Assembly: GCF_032337115.1 (NCBI RefSeq)
Contig: NZ_JAVXZY010000001.1
Span: 1-64,000 of the forward strand
Direction: 5' to 3'
Source: Roseateles_C aquae
Lineage (GTDB): Bacteria; Pseudomonadota; Gammaproteobacteria; Burkholderiales; Burkholderiaceae_C
DNA length: 64,000 nt
The notes below the pieces were generated by a model. The model did not search any database. It saw only the letters and a list, made by a program, of their open reading frames with translations, and was not told the DNA's origin. The first letter of the stretch is position 1; the number at the start of each line of letters is the position of its first letter. A program made the position numbers and the translations under genes. Positions 7,092 to 15,255 of the stretch are shown piece by piece.

Positions 7092-8291
7092 ATGGACTTC
7101 CTGATTCGCCTCTTTGACCCGCGCAGCGCCGAGGTGCGAGAAGCGCGTGTCGATGCTGCGTCCAAGGCCGAGCTCGAAGCGCGCTTTGCCGCTGGACCAG
7201 AGGTGCTGCTCTCGGCCGAAGCGGTGAAGCAGCGCAGCACGCGCTTGCCTCGAGGGCGGCTCGATGTGGCGTGGTGGGCCAGGGAGCTGCGTACCTTGCT
7301 GATGGCGGGCATGACCGTGGTTGAGGCTGTGGAGACCTTGAACACTCAGATGATGGCTGCAATGGTGGGACAGACGCGGGCCCAATGGCATGAGCACTTG
7401 CTTGCCCGACTGCGAGAGGGGCAGTCGCTGTCGCAGGCCATGCAATCAACCGGCAGTTTTCCTGCTGTGCTGATCGCTGGCGTGCGTGCCAGCGAGCGGA
7501 CCAGCAATCTGGTCGACGCGCTCAACGACTACCTGGGCTATCACGAGATGCTCGAGCGCCTGCGCAAGCAGCTGATCAGCGCGTCCATCTATCCCGCCTT
7601 GGTGGTGGGCCTGGGTACGCTGATCAGCCTGTTCTTGCTGCTTTTCGTCGTGCCTCGCTTCTCGCAGATCTACAACGGCCTGCACGGCCAGCGCAGCACC
7701 GTGACCTCGATGCTGCTGGGGCTGAGTCAGCTGCTGCAGGGCAGGCTTCGCTGGGTGCTGCTGGCGCTTGCACTGCTGTTGCTAGGCATGGCCTGGGCCT
7801 GGCGCAGCGGCCGCCTGCAAGACATGCTGCGTGCAGCGCTGCTGAGCATTGGCCCGCTGCGGCGGCAGTGGGATGAATTCCTGCTGGCCAAACTTTTCCA
7901 TTCGCTGACGCTGATGTACCGTGGTGGCTATGCCTTGGACGAGGCCTTGCGTTTGTGCGCCGGGCTGGAGCTTGGCGCCGGGCTTCGCGAACGCATGCTG
8001 CAGGCCGAGATGGCGCTGATGCAGGGGCAGCGCGTTTCGGCGGCGCTCGGCGAGGCCGGCCTGACCGACCTTGTCACGCGGCGCCTGCTCGCGGTTGGTG
8101 AACGCACCGGCAATTTCGACCGCATCCTGCAGACCATTGCCGAGCGGCACGCGCAAAACTTCTCGACCTTCATAGAGCGGACCACTCGCCTTGTGGAGCC
8201 GGTGCTGCTATTGCTGGTGGCGCTGTTGGTCGGCGGGCTGGTGGTGATGATGTACATGCCCATCTTTGATGTGGCGACCAGTGTTTCCTGA
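7092..8291 (+). CDS. gspF: GspF/PilC-type inner-membrane platform protein
   Basis: 399 aa from ATG 7092. Residues ~65-190 and ~270-390 are the two T2SSF four-helix domains. The first reads RELRTLLMAGMTVVEAVETL, and the second FHSLTLMYRGGYALDEALRL and GERTGNFDRILQTIAE. Hydrophobic segments near residues 165-190, 220-240 and 365-390 are the three membrane helices. It forms the platform that GspE rotates or pushes to add pseudopilin subunits. It lies between gspG and the ATPase gene, and length is normal for the family. Confidence 0.88.
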   Translation: MDFLIRLFDPRSAEVREARVDAASKAELEARFAAGPEVLLSAEAVKQRSTRLPRGRLDVAWWARELRTLLMAGMTVVEAVETLNTQMMAAMVGQTRAQWHEHLLARLREGQSLSQAMQSTGSFPAVLIAGVRASERTSNLVDALNDYLGYHEMLERLRKQLISASIYPALVVGLGTLISLFLLLFVVPRFSQIYNGLHGQRSTVTSMLLGLSQLLQGRLRWVLLALALLLLGMAWAWRSGRLQDMLRAALLSIGPLRRQWDEFLLAKLFHSLTLMYRGGYALDEALRLCAGLELGAGLRERMLQAEMALMQGQRVSAALGEAGLTDLVTRRLLAVGERTGNFDRILQTIAERHAQNFSTFIERTTRLVEPVLLLLVALLVGGLVVMMYMPIFDVATSVS

Positions 8292-8304
8292 TGAAAGCCA
8301 GCCT

Positions 8305-9891
8305 GTGACGACAAGCTTGATCGAACAAGTCCAAGTGGCACGGCGCCAGCAACAAGCGGGCGCGGGTACGGTTCTGGATGCCTTGCTACGTGTCAGCGAC
8401 GACCCTCAGGCCCTGCTGCTGCGCCTTCAGAACGAGGCAGGTGTGGCCGTGCTGCAGACGGCTGCCGCCTCGAGTGCCGATTTCAGCCGCCTGCCGCTGG
8501 AGCAGTGCCGCAGCTGGCAATGCGTGCCGCTGCGCGATGCGGGCGCGTCACGCTGGCGTCTGGCCATGGCCGACCCCTGGGACGAGCGGGTGCTGCGCCA
8601 GGCGACAACGGCCTTGGGGGAGGTTCCCGAGCTACTGGCCGCAACGACCGCGCAACTGCAGCAGTGGCTGGCGGTGCCCGCCGGCAATCAGGCGCCGGCT
8701 GCAAGGCGGGATGCGACCGGGCCGGTGGTCGAGTTCGTCGATGCAGCCATCGACGCCGGCTTCCGCGGCGGTGCCAGCGACATCCACTTCGAATGCGGCC
8801 GCACAGGGGTGGTCGTGAAGCTTCGACAGGACGGTGTGATGCGCCCGTTCGCACAGTTGGACGACAACCAGCGTGCCGCGGAGGTGATTTCGCGGATCAA
8901 GGTTATGGCGCAGCTCGACATCACCGAGACGCGCATGCCACAGGATGGACGCTTCCGCTTCCAGATGCCCGAGGGGCCGATCGATCTGCGCGTATCCATC
9001 ATGCCCAGCGTGTTTGGCGAGGATGCCGTGCTGCGCCTGCTCGACAAGGCGCAGTTGCGCGGCCGGGCCGCTGCGGTGAGCCTGGATCTGTTGGGTTTTG
9101 ATGCCGACAGCGCCATGCGGATCCGTGAGCTGGCCGAACTACCGCATGGCATGCTGCTGGTCACGGGGCCGACGGGCAGCGGCAAGACCACCACCGTCTA
9201 TGCCACCCTGGCTGAGATCAACACCGGCATCGAGAAGATCATCACCATCGAGGATCCGGTCGAATACGAGCTGCCCGGTGTGCTGCAGATCCCGGTCAAT
9301 GAACGTAAGGGGCTGACCTTTGCCAAAGGACTGCGCTCCATCCTGCGGCACGATCCAGACCGCATTCTGGTCGGCGAGATTCGCGACGCCGAAACGGCGG
9401 AGATCGCGGTGCAGTCGGCGCTGACCGGGCACCAGGTCTTCACCACTGTCCATGCCAACAGCATCTATGACGTGACCGGGCGTTTCCGCCACTTCGGGCT
9501 CGATATGTTCGGCTTCATGGCATCTCTCAATGGCGTGGTGGTGCAACGCCTGGTTCGCCGGCTGTGCTCGCACTGCGTGTCGGCACGAGTTCCGACAGAC
9601 CGCGAGTCACGTTGGCTGTCCGGCCTTGGTTTTCATGCGCAGTCGGTGCCGGACGCGCAGGGCTGCGATCAATGCAATGGCACTGGCTATCGCGGGCGTT
9701 TGGTCATCGCCGAAGTTCATCTGATCGACGACGGCTTTCGGGACCTGGTGATTGGCATGCAGCCGGTGTCCGCATTGCGCGAGCACATCGCAAGGCAAGG
9801 GACAAGCAGTCTTTCGACGCAGGCCGCGCGCCTCGTGATTGGCGGCATCAGCAGTGCAGAGGAGATCAAGCGTGTGGTTGGCTGGCTCTGA
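8305..9891 (+). CDS. gspE: GspE/PulE-type secretion ATPase
   Basis: About 528 aa from GTG 8305. In-frame GTG 8281 and ATG 8269 are possible starts that overlap gspF; none has a good ribosome binding site. The N-terminal domain (to ~130) is the MshEN/GspE-N type that docks on the PilM/GspL-like partner. The ATPase domain has Walker A GPTGSGKTT, an Asp box (TIEDPVEYELPG), Walker B with ILVGEIRDAETAEIA, and the His box ALTGHQVFTTVHANS. Two CxxC pairs (CSHC and CDQC) form the zinc knuckle near residues 430-460. It powers pseudopilus assembly. The next gene starts 20 bases before its stop. Confidence 0.88.
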   Translation: MTTSLIEQVQVARRQQQAGAGTVLDALLRVSDDPQALLLRLQNEAGVAVLQTAAASSADFSRLPLEQCRSWQCVPLRDAGASRWRLAMADPWDERVLRQATTALGEVPELLAATTAQLQQWLAVPAGNQAPAARRDATGPVVEFVDAAIDAGFRGGASDIHFECGRTGVVVKLRQDGVMRPFAQLDDNQRAAEVISRIKVMAQLDITETRMPQDGRFRFQMPEGPIDLRVSIMPSVFGEDAVLRLLDKAQLRGRAAAVSLDLLGFDADSAMRIRELAELPHGMLLVTGPTGSGKTTTVYATLAEINTGIEKIITIEDPVEYELPGVLQIPVNERKGLTFAKGLRSILRHDPDRILVGEIRDAETAEIAVQSALTGHQVFTTVHANSIYDVTGRFRHFGLDMFGFMASLNGVVVQRLVRRLCSHCVSARVPTDRESRWLSGLGFHAQSVPDAQGCDQCNGTGYRGRLVIAEVHLIDDGFRDLVIGMQPVSALREHIARQGTSSLSTQAARLVIGGISSAEEIKRVVGWL

Positions 9892-10597
9892 GGTTTCAGA
9901 CCTCTACATCGGAACGCGGGCGACCTTGCTTGCGCAGGGGGCAGACGTGCTCCAGGCGCGGTCACATGCGGGATTCGACGACGCGCTCGTTGGCGTTGCA
10001 TCGCTGGCCGAGCAGATCAAGCCCAAGGCTGCGCTTCGCGTCTGGCTCAGTGGCGGACTTTGCCGACCTTTTCTGCTGCCAGCCATGCCGGAGCTGAAGG
10101 ATGGGGCTGAACGGCGGCGCGCCGCGCTTGCCATCGCCAGGCAGGGTTGTGCGCTCGATGGTGAGCTCGAGCTCCGAATGGTGAAGCCGGCCTCTACGCT
10201 GGCTCAAATCGGCATGGCCCTTGAAAAGCGGGTATTGGATGCGATCTTGCAGCAACTTGCAGGTCTGCCGCTGCAGATGCTGGCGCCTTGGTGGATGAAC
10301 GCCTTGAATTGTCTGCTCAAAATTAGGCCTGAGCTGCAGTGCATTGGGGTGCAGGACTGCGATGCATTGACGGTGCTGCGAGGCCGTGGTGGTCAGTTTG
10401 AGCAGGTCAGCACCCTGGCACCTTCATACGACATAGAGTCCGCCAAGGCTGGGTACAGACGCATGCAATTCTCGTCATCGCTCGCGCCCGATCGGGTGGC
10501 GCCACTGCTGGTGCTTCGGGCCAACCGTTCCGGCAGCGATGTCAGCGGGCTGCCGACAGGCCTGGCCCTGAGCTCGTTCGTGAGCATGGAGCGCTGA
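9872..10597 (+). CDS. PilM/GspL/MshI-like cytoplasmic protein (divergent)
   Basis: 241 aa. GTG 9872 is preferred: AGGAG lies 8 bases upstream. A longer TTG-started frame would lie deeper inside gspE. There is no membrane helix. The chain reads LYIGTRATLL near the start and ALRVWLSGGLCRPFLLP further on, recalling the actin-like strands of PilM/GspL/MshI proteins, and ends in a short C-terminal domain with LRANRSGSDVSGLP. Sequence similarity to PilM is weak, and the call depends on its place between gspE and a PilN-like gene. Its stop overlaps the next ATG (TGATG). Confidence 0.45.
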   Translation: MWLAGSEVSDLYIGTRATLLAQGADVLQARSHAGFDDALVGVASLAEQIKPKAALRVWLSGGLCRPFLLPAMPELKDGAERRRAALAIARQGCALDGELELRMVKPASTLAQIGMALEKRVLDAILQQLAGLPLQMLAPWWMNALNCLLKIRPELQCIGVQDCDALTVLRGRGGQFEQVSTLAPSYDIESAKAGYRRMQFSSSLAPDRVAPLLVLRANRSGSDVSGLPTGLALSSFVSMER

Positions 10598-11223
10598 TGC
10601 ACTCGTTAAATATGAGCTTTGTGCCGCCATCGCCGTGGCCACAACGCCTGCTCTGCGGCCTGCTGGTGCTGGTCTTGGCACTCACGCTGCTGCTCAGCGC
10701 ATTGGGCTGGCGGGACTACCGGGCCTTGCAGAAACTGCGCACGCAGCAAGCCGACCAACGCGCCACCGAGCAAGCGAGCGATGCCGAGCGACTGCGGCTG
10801 CGCGCCGCCGCTCTAGCGCCCAAGCCCTACCAAAAGCAGGCCGAACTGCTCTGGCGCTCAGCGGCTTTCCCGCTGCAAGGGGTGCTGCATGCGCTGGAGT
10901 CGAACTTGCGACCTGGCCTCCGACTCACTCAGTTTGAGCTGATCACTGCTGAGGCCCGGCTGCGTGCGGAAGTGGAATACCAGAGCCAGGCGGAGTTGCT
11001 GAGCTTCATCGATCAGCTCAATGCCGGAGAGCCAGGCCGGCCCTGGCAGCTGCTGCAGATGCGCAATAGCGCCGGCAACGCTGGCGTCGCCTCGATTCAG
11101 GCCATCTTGCCTGTGCGATTGGAGAGCCCCGGGCAACACTCGGCCATCGACGCTTCAAGCGCGGCCAAGCGGCTCGCAAAGCCGATCTGGCCTACAGATT
11201 CACCGCAAACAGCCGCTTCATGA
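10597..11223 (+). CDS. PilN-like (GspL/M C-terminal type) inner-membrane protein
   Basis: 208 aa starting ATG 10597 on the last base of the upstream stop. Residues ~18-40 are a membrane helix (LLCGLLVLVLALTLLLSALGW), followed by a charged coiled coil (~43-75, RALQKLRTQQADQRATEQAS) and a periplasmic alpha/beta domain containing FPLQGVLHALESNLRPGLRL. This is the PilN/MshI architecture: short cytoplasmic part, helix, coiled coil, ferredoxin-like domain. It would pair with the PilO-like protein at the far end of the operon. It is the last gene of the operon, and its end overlaps the converging acetyl-CoA hydrolase gene by 32 bp. Confidence 0.55.
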   Translation: MHSLNMSFVPPSPWPQRLLCGLLVLVLALTLLLSALGWRDYRALQKLRTQQADQRATEQASDAERLRLRAAALAPKPYQKQAELLWRSAAFPLQGVLHALESNLRPGLRLTQFELITAEARLRAEVEYQSQAELLSFIDQLNAGEPGRPWQLLQMRNSAGNAGVASIQAILPVRLESPGQHSAIDASSAAKRLAKPIWPTDSPQTAAS

Positions 11224-13321
11224 ACTGCTTCTTGAAGCTATTGGCCTGGTCCAGCCCCAGCCGCTCGAGGTAGGCCTGCGGCACCGGGCGCTCGCCGCTG
11301 AGGCTCTTCAGGATCATCAGCACCAGTTCAAGCGGATGGGCGCTGGCGTGCTTGAGCTTTTTGAGCGTGCGCACGATCACTAGCTCATCGGCCGTCAGGT
11401 CGGTGCCGAAGGGGAAGTCGGGCAGCAGGCCTTCATTGCGCCAGGGGCGCAGCCGTTCGCGCAGCGTGGCCGGCAGATTGGCGCGATAGCGCTCGGGCAG
11501 CTGGTAGTCGGCGGCCAGCTTGCCGTGGGCCTTGGCGGTGGCGAGCAGCTCGTCCTGGAAGCGCGAGTCGGCAATGGCCAGCAGGCGCTTGATGACTTCG
11601 GCATCGCATTGGCCACGCAGATCGGCAACGCCGTATTCGGTGATGACGATATCGCGCAGATGGCGCGGAATCGTCGTGTTGGCACAGTCCCAGACGATGC
11701 TGCTGCGCAGGCCCTGGTGGTTGTCGTGAGTCGCGCGCAGCATCAGGATGGAGCGGGCGTCGGGCAGCGCATGGCCCATGGCAACAAAGTTGTACTGGCC
11801 GCCCACGCCAGACACCACCCGCGCCGGGTCCAGCGCGTCGGAGGCCGCGGCGCCCAGCAGCGTCATCTGCATCGTCGTGTTCATGAAGCGCGCCTTGACG
11901 CGCTGTGCCCGCTTCAGCTGCTCGCTGGCCAGCCCATCGCCATACAGCTCGTTGATGAAGCCGATCCGCGTCATCGCGATGCGGGCGCGCTCCTCATCGC
12001 TGAGATCGCGCAGCCGTTGGTAGAAATCGCGCGGGCCGAGGAAAAAACCGCCGTGCATCACCTGACCACCGCGCCAGCGGGTGCCGAGCAGAGGCTGCAG
12101 CGCCTGCACCGCGCTGCGCTCATCCAGCCGCGCGCTGAAGACCTGACCCTCGGCATGCAGTTCCTCGCCGATCAGGCGCACCTCTGTCCGCAGCAGACCA
12201 CAGTGCTGCAGAAAGCGCAGATCCTCGGCGTGCAGGGGGCTGGCAATGCGGCCGCTGGCCAGCAGGGCCTGCAGGGCACTGAGATTGGGGGCCTCGCCGA
12301 GCACGCCCAGATTGGCCAGCTGCTGCAGGCCGAGGTCGTCGAACACCTCGCGGCGCAGGAGGCCGGCGTCAATCAGGCGCATGAAGCCGTTGACGAACAT
12401 TTCCGAGCAGCCGTAGAGGCCTTGATCAAAGCGCTGCAGTTCGCGCTCGGCGCTGCCGTCGGGGCACAGCGAGCTGAGGATGTGACGAAAGGCCGGGTTG
12501 TTCTGCTCGCGCACGATCAGCGCCTGGGCAATCGCATCGCCGAGCGAGCCGATGCCGATCTGCAGCGTGCCGCCATCGGGTACCAGGCTGGCTGCGTGCA
12601 GGCCGATCGCATAGTCGGCCCAGCCGACGGCGGCATTCGGCGGCGCAAACAGCGCGTGGCTGCTGCCCGGGGCGTCGATCAGCAGATCGACATGGCGCGC
12701 CGGGCACAAGGCGGTGCCGCCCATGAAGGGCAGCTGCTCGTTCAGCACGGCCACCCGCAGCAGCGGCCGGCCGGCAGCAGCCATCTTCTCGATCAGGTCC
12801 AGGGTCAGGTCGGGATTGCAGCTGAGGCTGAGCAGCGGTGGCCCCTCGGGCGCTGTGGGGTCAGGTCTTGCCGCCACGGCCTGGGCGATCAGGTTGACGC
12901 CCAGCGCCATCATGTCGCGCACCACAAAGCTGTAATTGGTGCTCACGTAAGCCTGCTGGGCCGCGCTGTTGTCCAGGTAGTCGCCGGTCTTCAGAAAGAA
13001 CTCGTGAACCTCGATGTTCGGCGGCAGGGCGGCGGCGCGGGAGTCCTTCACATAGTCCAGGTCCGGGTAGTCGGCGAACACGCGCTCGACCAGCGGCTCC
13101 AGGAAATGCTGCTCCAGCTCGCTCTTGCCGACCGGCTTTTCCAGTGACAGCGCGGTAAAGATCTTCAGCCGGCGGCTGCCCTCGGCCTTGATGCGGCGGT
13201 AGAGCGCATTGACGAAGGGATTGGGTTTGCCCAGCCCCAGCGGGATGGCCATGACGATCTCGTCGCCCAGGCGGGCCAGTACCTCGTCGATGGCGGCGTC
13301 CATTCGATCGAATCGCTGCAT
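11192..13321 (-). CDS. Acetyl-CoA hydrolase/transferase family protein (long form)
   Basis: 709 aa from ATG 13321, which has GGAGA upstream. An N-terminal CoA-transferase-like domain (~20-230) and a C-terminal AcetylCoA_hyd_C domain are recognisable; the latter has FINELYGDGLASEQLKRAQR, VSGVGGQYNFVAMGHALP and the ITEYGVADLRG motif. The last ~100 residues are an extension beyond the short members of the family. Members hydrolyse acyl-CoA or move CoA between acetate/succinate/butyrate; substrate cannot be told here. Near residue 190 an ARPDP stretch is encoded by one copy of the dispersed 15-bp repeat. It converges on the secretion operon and is divergent from the diguanylate cyclase gene. Confidence 0.8.
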   Translation of the reverse strand: MQRFDRMDAAIDEVLARLGDEIVMAIPLGLGKPNPFVNALYRRIKAEGSRRLKIFTALSLEKPVGKSELEQHFLEPLVERVFADYPDLDYVKDSRAAALPPNIEVHEFFLKTGDYLDNSAAQQAYVSTNYSFVVRDMMALGVNLIAQAVAARPDPTAPEGPPLLSLSCNPDLTLDLIEKMAAAGRPLLRVAVLNEQLPFMGGTALCPARHVDLLIDAPGSSHALFAPPNAAVGWADYAIGLHAASLVPDGGTLQIGIGSLGDAIAQALIVREQNNPAFRHILSSLCPDGSAERELQRFDQGLYGCSEMFVNGFMRLIDAGLLRREVFDDLGLQQLANLGVLGEAPNLSALQALLASGRIASPLHAEDLRFLQHCGLLRTEVRLIGEELHAEGQVFSARLDERSAVQALQPLLGTRWRGGQVMHGGFFLGPRDFYQRLRDLSDEERARIAMTRIGFINELYGDGLASEQLKRAQRVKARFMNTTMQMTLLGAAASDALDPARVVSGVGGQYNFVAMGHALPDARSILMLRATHDNHQGLRSSIVWDCANTTIPRHLRDIVITEYGVADLRGQCDAEVIKRLLAIADSRFQDELLATAKAHGKLAADYQLPERYRANLPATLRERLRPWRNEGLLPDFPFGTDLTADELVIVRTLKKLKHASAHPLELVLMILKSLSGERPVPQAYLERLGLDQANSFKKQFMKRLFAVNL
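12857..12872 (+). repeat. Dispersed motif GGGGTCAGGTCTTGCC, copy 1
   Basis: A 16-base exact match to the copy at 23056-23071, and 15 bases shared with 31190-31204 on the other strand. It lies inside the acetyl-CoA hydrolase gene, where it encodes Ala-Arg-Pro-Asp-Pro between LIAQAVA and EGPPLLSL. Confidence 0.7.
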
Positions 13322-13530
13322 GCGCTTGTCTCCGTTGTTCTGGCCTCCAGTGTCGGGCCGCCAAGACCTAGTCGCCTTGATATGTGACAAGTTGAGGGCG
13401 TGGCCATGTTATGGAATGTCCGCGCTGTGACATTTTGTTTCGTGTCGCCGGCCCCTGCTTTAGGGGGCTCGGCGGCCCGCAGCCTCCGCCTGTGCTGCAA
13501 TACGGGTCTTGTACAAGATTCGGTATTGGG

Positions 13531-14340
13531 ATGCAGTCAGATCAGTTCGATGAGCCACGCTGGCTGCCGGTGCTGGATCGCTGGGTGCAGAAGCTGGGCA
13601 TGACGCGTGCCTTGCTACTGCTGTGCGGCACGGTCTGGTTGCTGGCGGTAGGCATGTCGCAGCTGGCGATCACGCTGATGGGCCAGGGCAATCGGACGAT
13701 TGCCACGGTGAGCTCCAGCGTCTGCGCGCTGAGCATCACCTCGGTGTTCGGCTATGTCTTCTTGCGCCTGGTCGTTCACTTGGAACAGGCGCGCAAGAGC
13801 ATGCTGCGCCATGCCACGCAGGACGCGCTGACCGGCACCTTCAACCGCCGCTACTTTCTCGAGCAGGTCGGCCGTGAATGGGCGCGGGCGCGTCGTTACG
13901 ACACCGCCTGCGCGCTGCTGCTGATCGATGTGGATCATTTCAAGCGCGTCAACGACAGCTTTGGCCACCTCTGTGGCGATACCGTGCTGCGCCAGATCGC
14001 CGATGTCAGCGGCGAGACCCTGCGCCAGGCCGATGTGCTGGCCCGCTTTGGCGGCGAGGAGTTCATCGTCTTTCTGCCGCACACCGACCCGCTGGGCGCG
14101 CTGGACGTGGCCGAGCGCATCCGCGAGCGGGTCGAGGCGCTGAACCTCAGCTGGAATGGCAAATCGGTGCCGCTGTCCATCAGCGTGGGTGTGGCGGCGC
14201 TGGGCATCGAGCACCAGACCTTGGATCAGCTGATCCACGACGCCGACGAAGCGCTGTACGCCGCCAAGGCCTCGGGCCGCAACTGTGTGCGCGCCGGTGC
14301 CGGGCTGCTGCCGGGCCGCTCCAGCGTGTTCAGCGGCTGA
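13531..14340 (+). CDS. Membrane-bound diguanylate cyclase (GGDEF)
   Basis: 269 aa from ATG 13531. A longer frame upstream is Pro/Cys-rich and lies in the divergent promoter region, so it was dropped. Two membrane helices (~27-48 and 57-82) with no recognisable sensor domain between them, a short linker, then a full GGDEF domain: TQDALTGTFNRRYFL, DVDHFKRVNDSFGH, and the active-site GGEEF at residues 174-178. RQAD at 165-168 sits exactly five residues upstream, so the RxxD inhibitory site for c-di-GMP feedback is present. It should make c-di-GMP from two GTP. A PilZ-domain protein, a possible reader of the signal, is encoded at 50.4 kb. Confidence 0.9.
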   Translation: MQSDQFDEPRWLPVLDRWVQKLGMTRALLLLCGTVWLLAVGMSQLAITLMGQGNRTIATVSSSVCALSITSVFGYVFLRLVVHLEQARKSMLRHATQDALTGTFNRRYFLEQVGREWARARRYDTACALLLIDVDHFKRVNDSFGHLCGDTVLRQIADVSGETLRQADVLARFGGEEFIVFLPHTDPLGALDVAERIRERVEALNLSWNGKSVPLSISVGVAALGIEHQTLDQLIHDADEALYAAKASGRNCVRAGAGLLPGRSSVFSG

Positions 14341-14342
14341 GC

Positions 14343-15233
14343 ATGCAGCTGCTGGATGCCGCGGCCACCGCTGCACGGCTGCCCTATGAACGCCTGATTC
14401 CCGCCGTGGCCGAGGCCATGCTGGCGCTGCGCGATGGTCGGCTGCACAGCTGCACGCGCAGTGTGCTGCCGCTGCCCGAGGGCGGCAGTTATCTGGCCAT
14501 GCCTTGCACCGATGAGCGCTATGCGATCTGCAAGCTGGTCAGCGTCAATCCGGCCAATCGAGCCCGGGGTCTGCCCACCATCCATGGCCGCGTGCTGGCC
14601 AGTGACGCCGCTACCGGCGTGCCGCTGGCCTTGCTCGATGGCGCGACGGTGACGGCGCGGCGCACCGCCGCGGTCAGCCTGCTGGGCATCGAAACCCTGC
14701 TGGGCCGCCCCCCGCAAGACCTGACCCTGGTCGGCACCGGCCAGCAGGCGGCCAGCCATCTGGAGGCGTTGCTGAGCCGCTGGCCGGGCCTGCGCATTCG
14801 CGTGGTCGGGCGCACGCTGGCAGCGGCTGAAGCATTTGTTCGCCAGCAGCCCCGGGCTGGCCTGCAGGCGGCTTCATTGCCTGATGCGCTGCAGCGCTGC
14901 GACTGCGTGCTGGCAGCCACCACGGCGCTGACGCCGGTGCTGCCTGAAGGCATCGCCGACGCCACGCTGATCGTCGGCATTGGCAGCTTCACACCGCAGA
15001 TGGCCGAACTGCCCAGCGGGGAGTTGCGCCGCCGCCAGGTCTTTGTCGACGATGCCGATGGCGCCCGCCACGAGGCCGGTGATCTGCTGCAGGCCGGTGT
15101 CGATTGGCAGTCAGTGCGTGGCTTGGCCGATCTGCTGGACGCTCGCCTCGCGCTGCCTTCGGGCCCCAAGGCCTACAAGACCGTGGGCCACGCGGCCTGG
15201 GATCTGGCGGCCGTGCATTGCGCGCTCGGTTGA
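14343..15233 (+). CDS. Ornithine cyclodeaminase / mu-crystallin family protein
   Basis: 296 aa from ATG 14343, 2 bases after the GGDEF stop. It has the family pattern: substrate-side motif SYLAMPCTDERYAICKLVSVNP, then GLPTIHGRVLASDAATG (the GLP and DxxTG region), and a Rossmann dinucleotide fold with LVGTGQQAASHLEAL near residues 125-140. The C-terminal FVDDADGARHEAGDLLQA is also typical. Members act as ornithine cyclodeaminases, pyrroline-2-carboxylate or ketimine reductases, or alanine dehydrogenases; the sequence does not distinguish them. Slightly shorter than the usual 310-330 aa. Probably cotranscribed with the diguanylate cyclase by position, without an obvious functional link. Confidence 0.82.
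   Translation: MQLLDAAATAARLPYERLIPAVAEAMLALRDGRLHSCTRSVLPLPEGGSYLAMPCTDERYAICKLVSVNPANRARGLPTIHGRVLASDAATGVPLALLDGATVTARRTAAVSLLGIETLLGRPPQDLTLVGTGQQAASHLEALLSRWPGLRIRVVGRTLAAAEAFVRQQPRAGLQAASLPDALQRCDCVLAATTALTPVLPEGIADATLIVGIGSFTPQMAELPSGELRRRQVFVDDADGARHEAGDLLQAGVDWQSVRGLADLLDARLALPSGPKAYKTVGHAAWDLAAVHCALG
14714..14728 (-). repeat. One-mismatch version of the GGGGTCAGGTCTTGC motif
   Basis: Reads AGGGTCAGGTCTTGC on the minus strand, inside the ornithine cyclodeaminase family gene (encoding PQDLTLVG). It may be ordinary codon use and not a true copy. Confidence 0.3.
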
Positions 15234-15255
15234 AGCCTGCGCCCGGATTCAGTCC

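Noticed and set aside
11525..13147. 540-codon plus-strand frame opposite the acetyl-CoA hydrolase gene
   Set aside because: Shadow ORF: no ribosome binding site, low-complexity His/Gln/Arg composition, and the minus-strand gene has clear domains.
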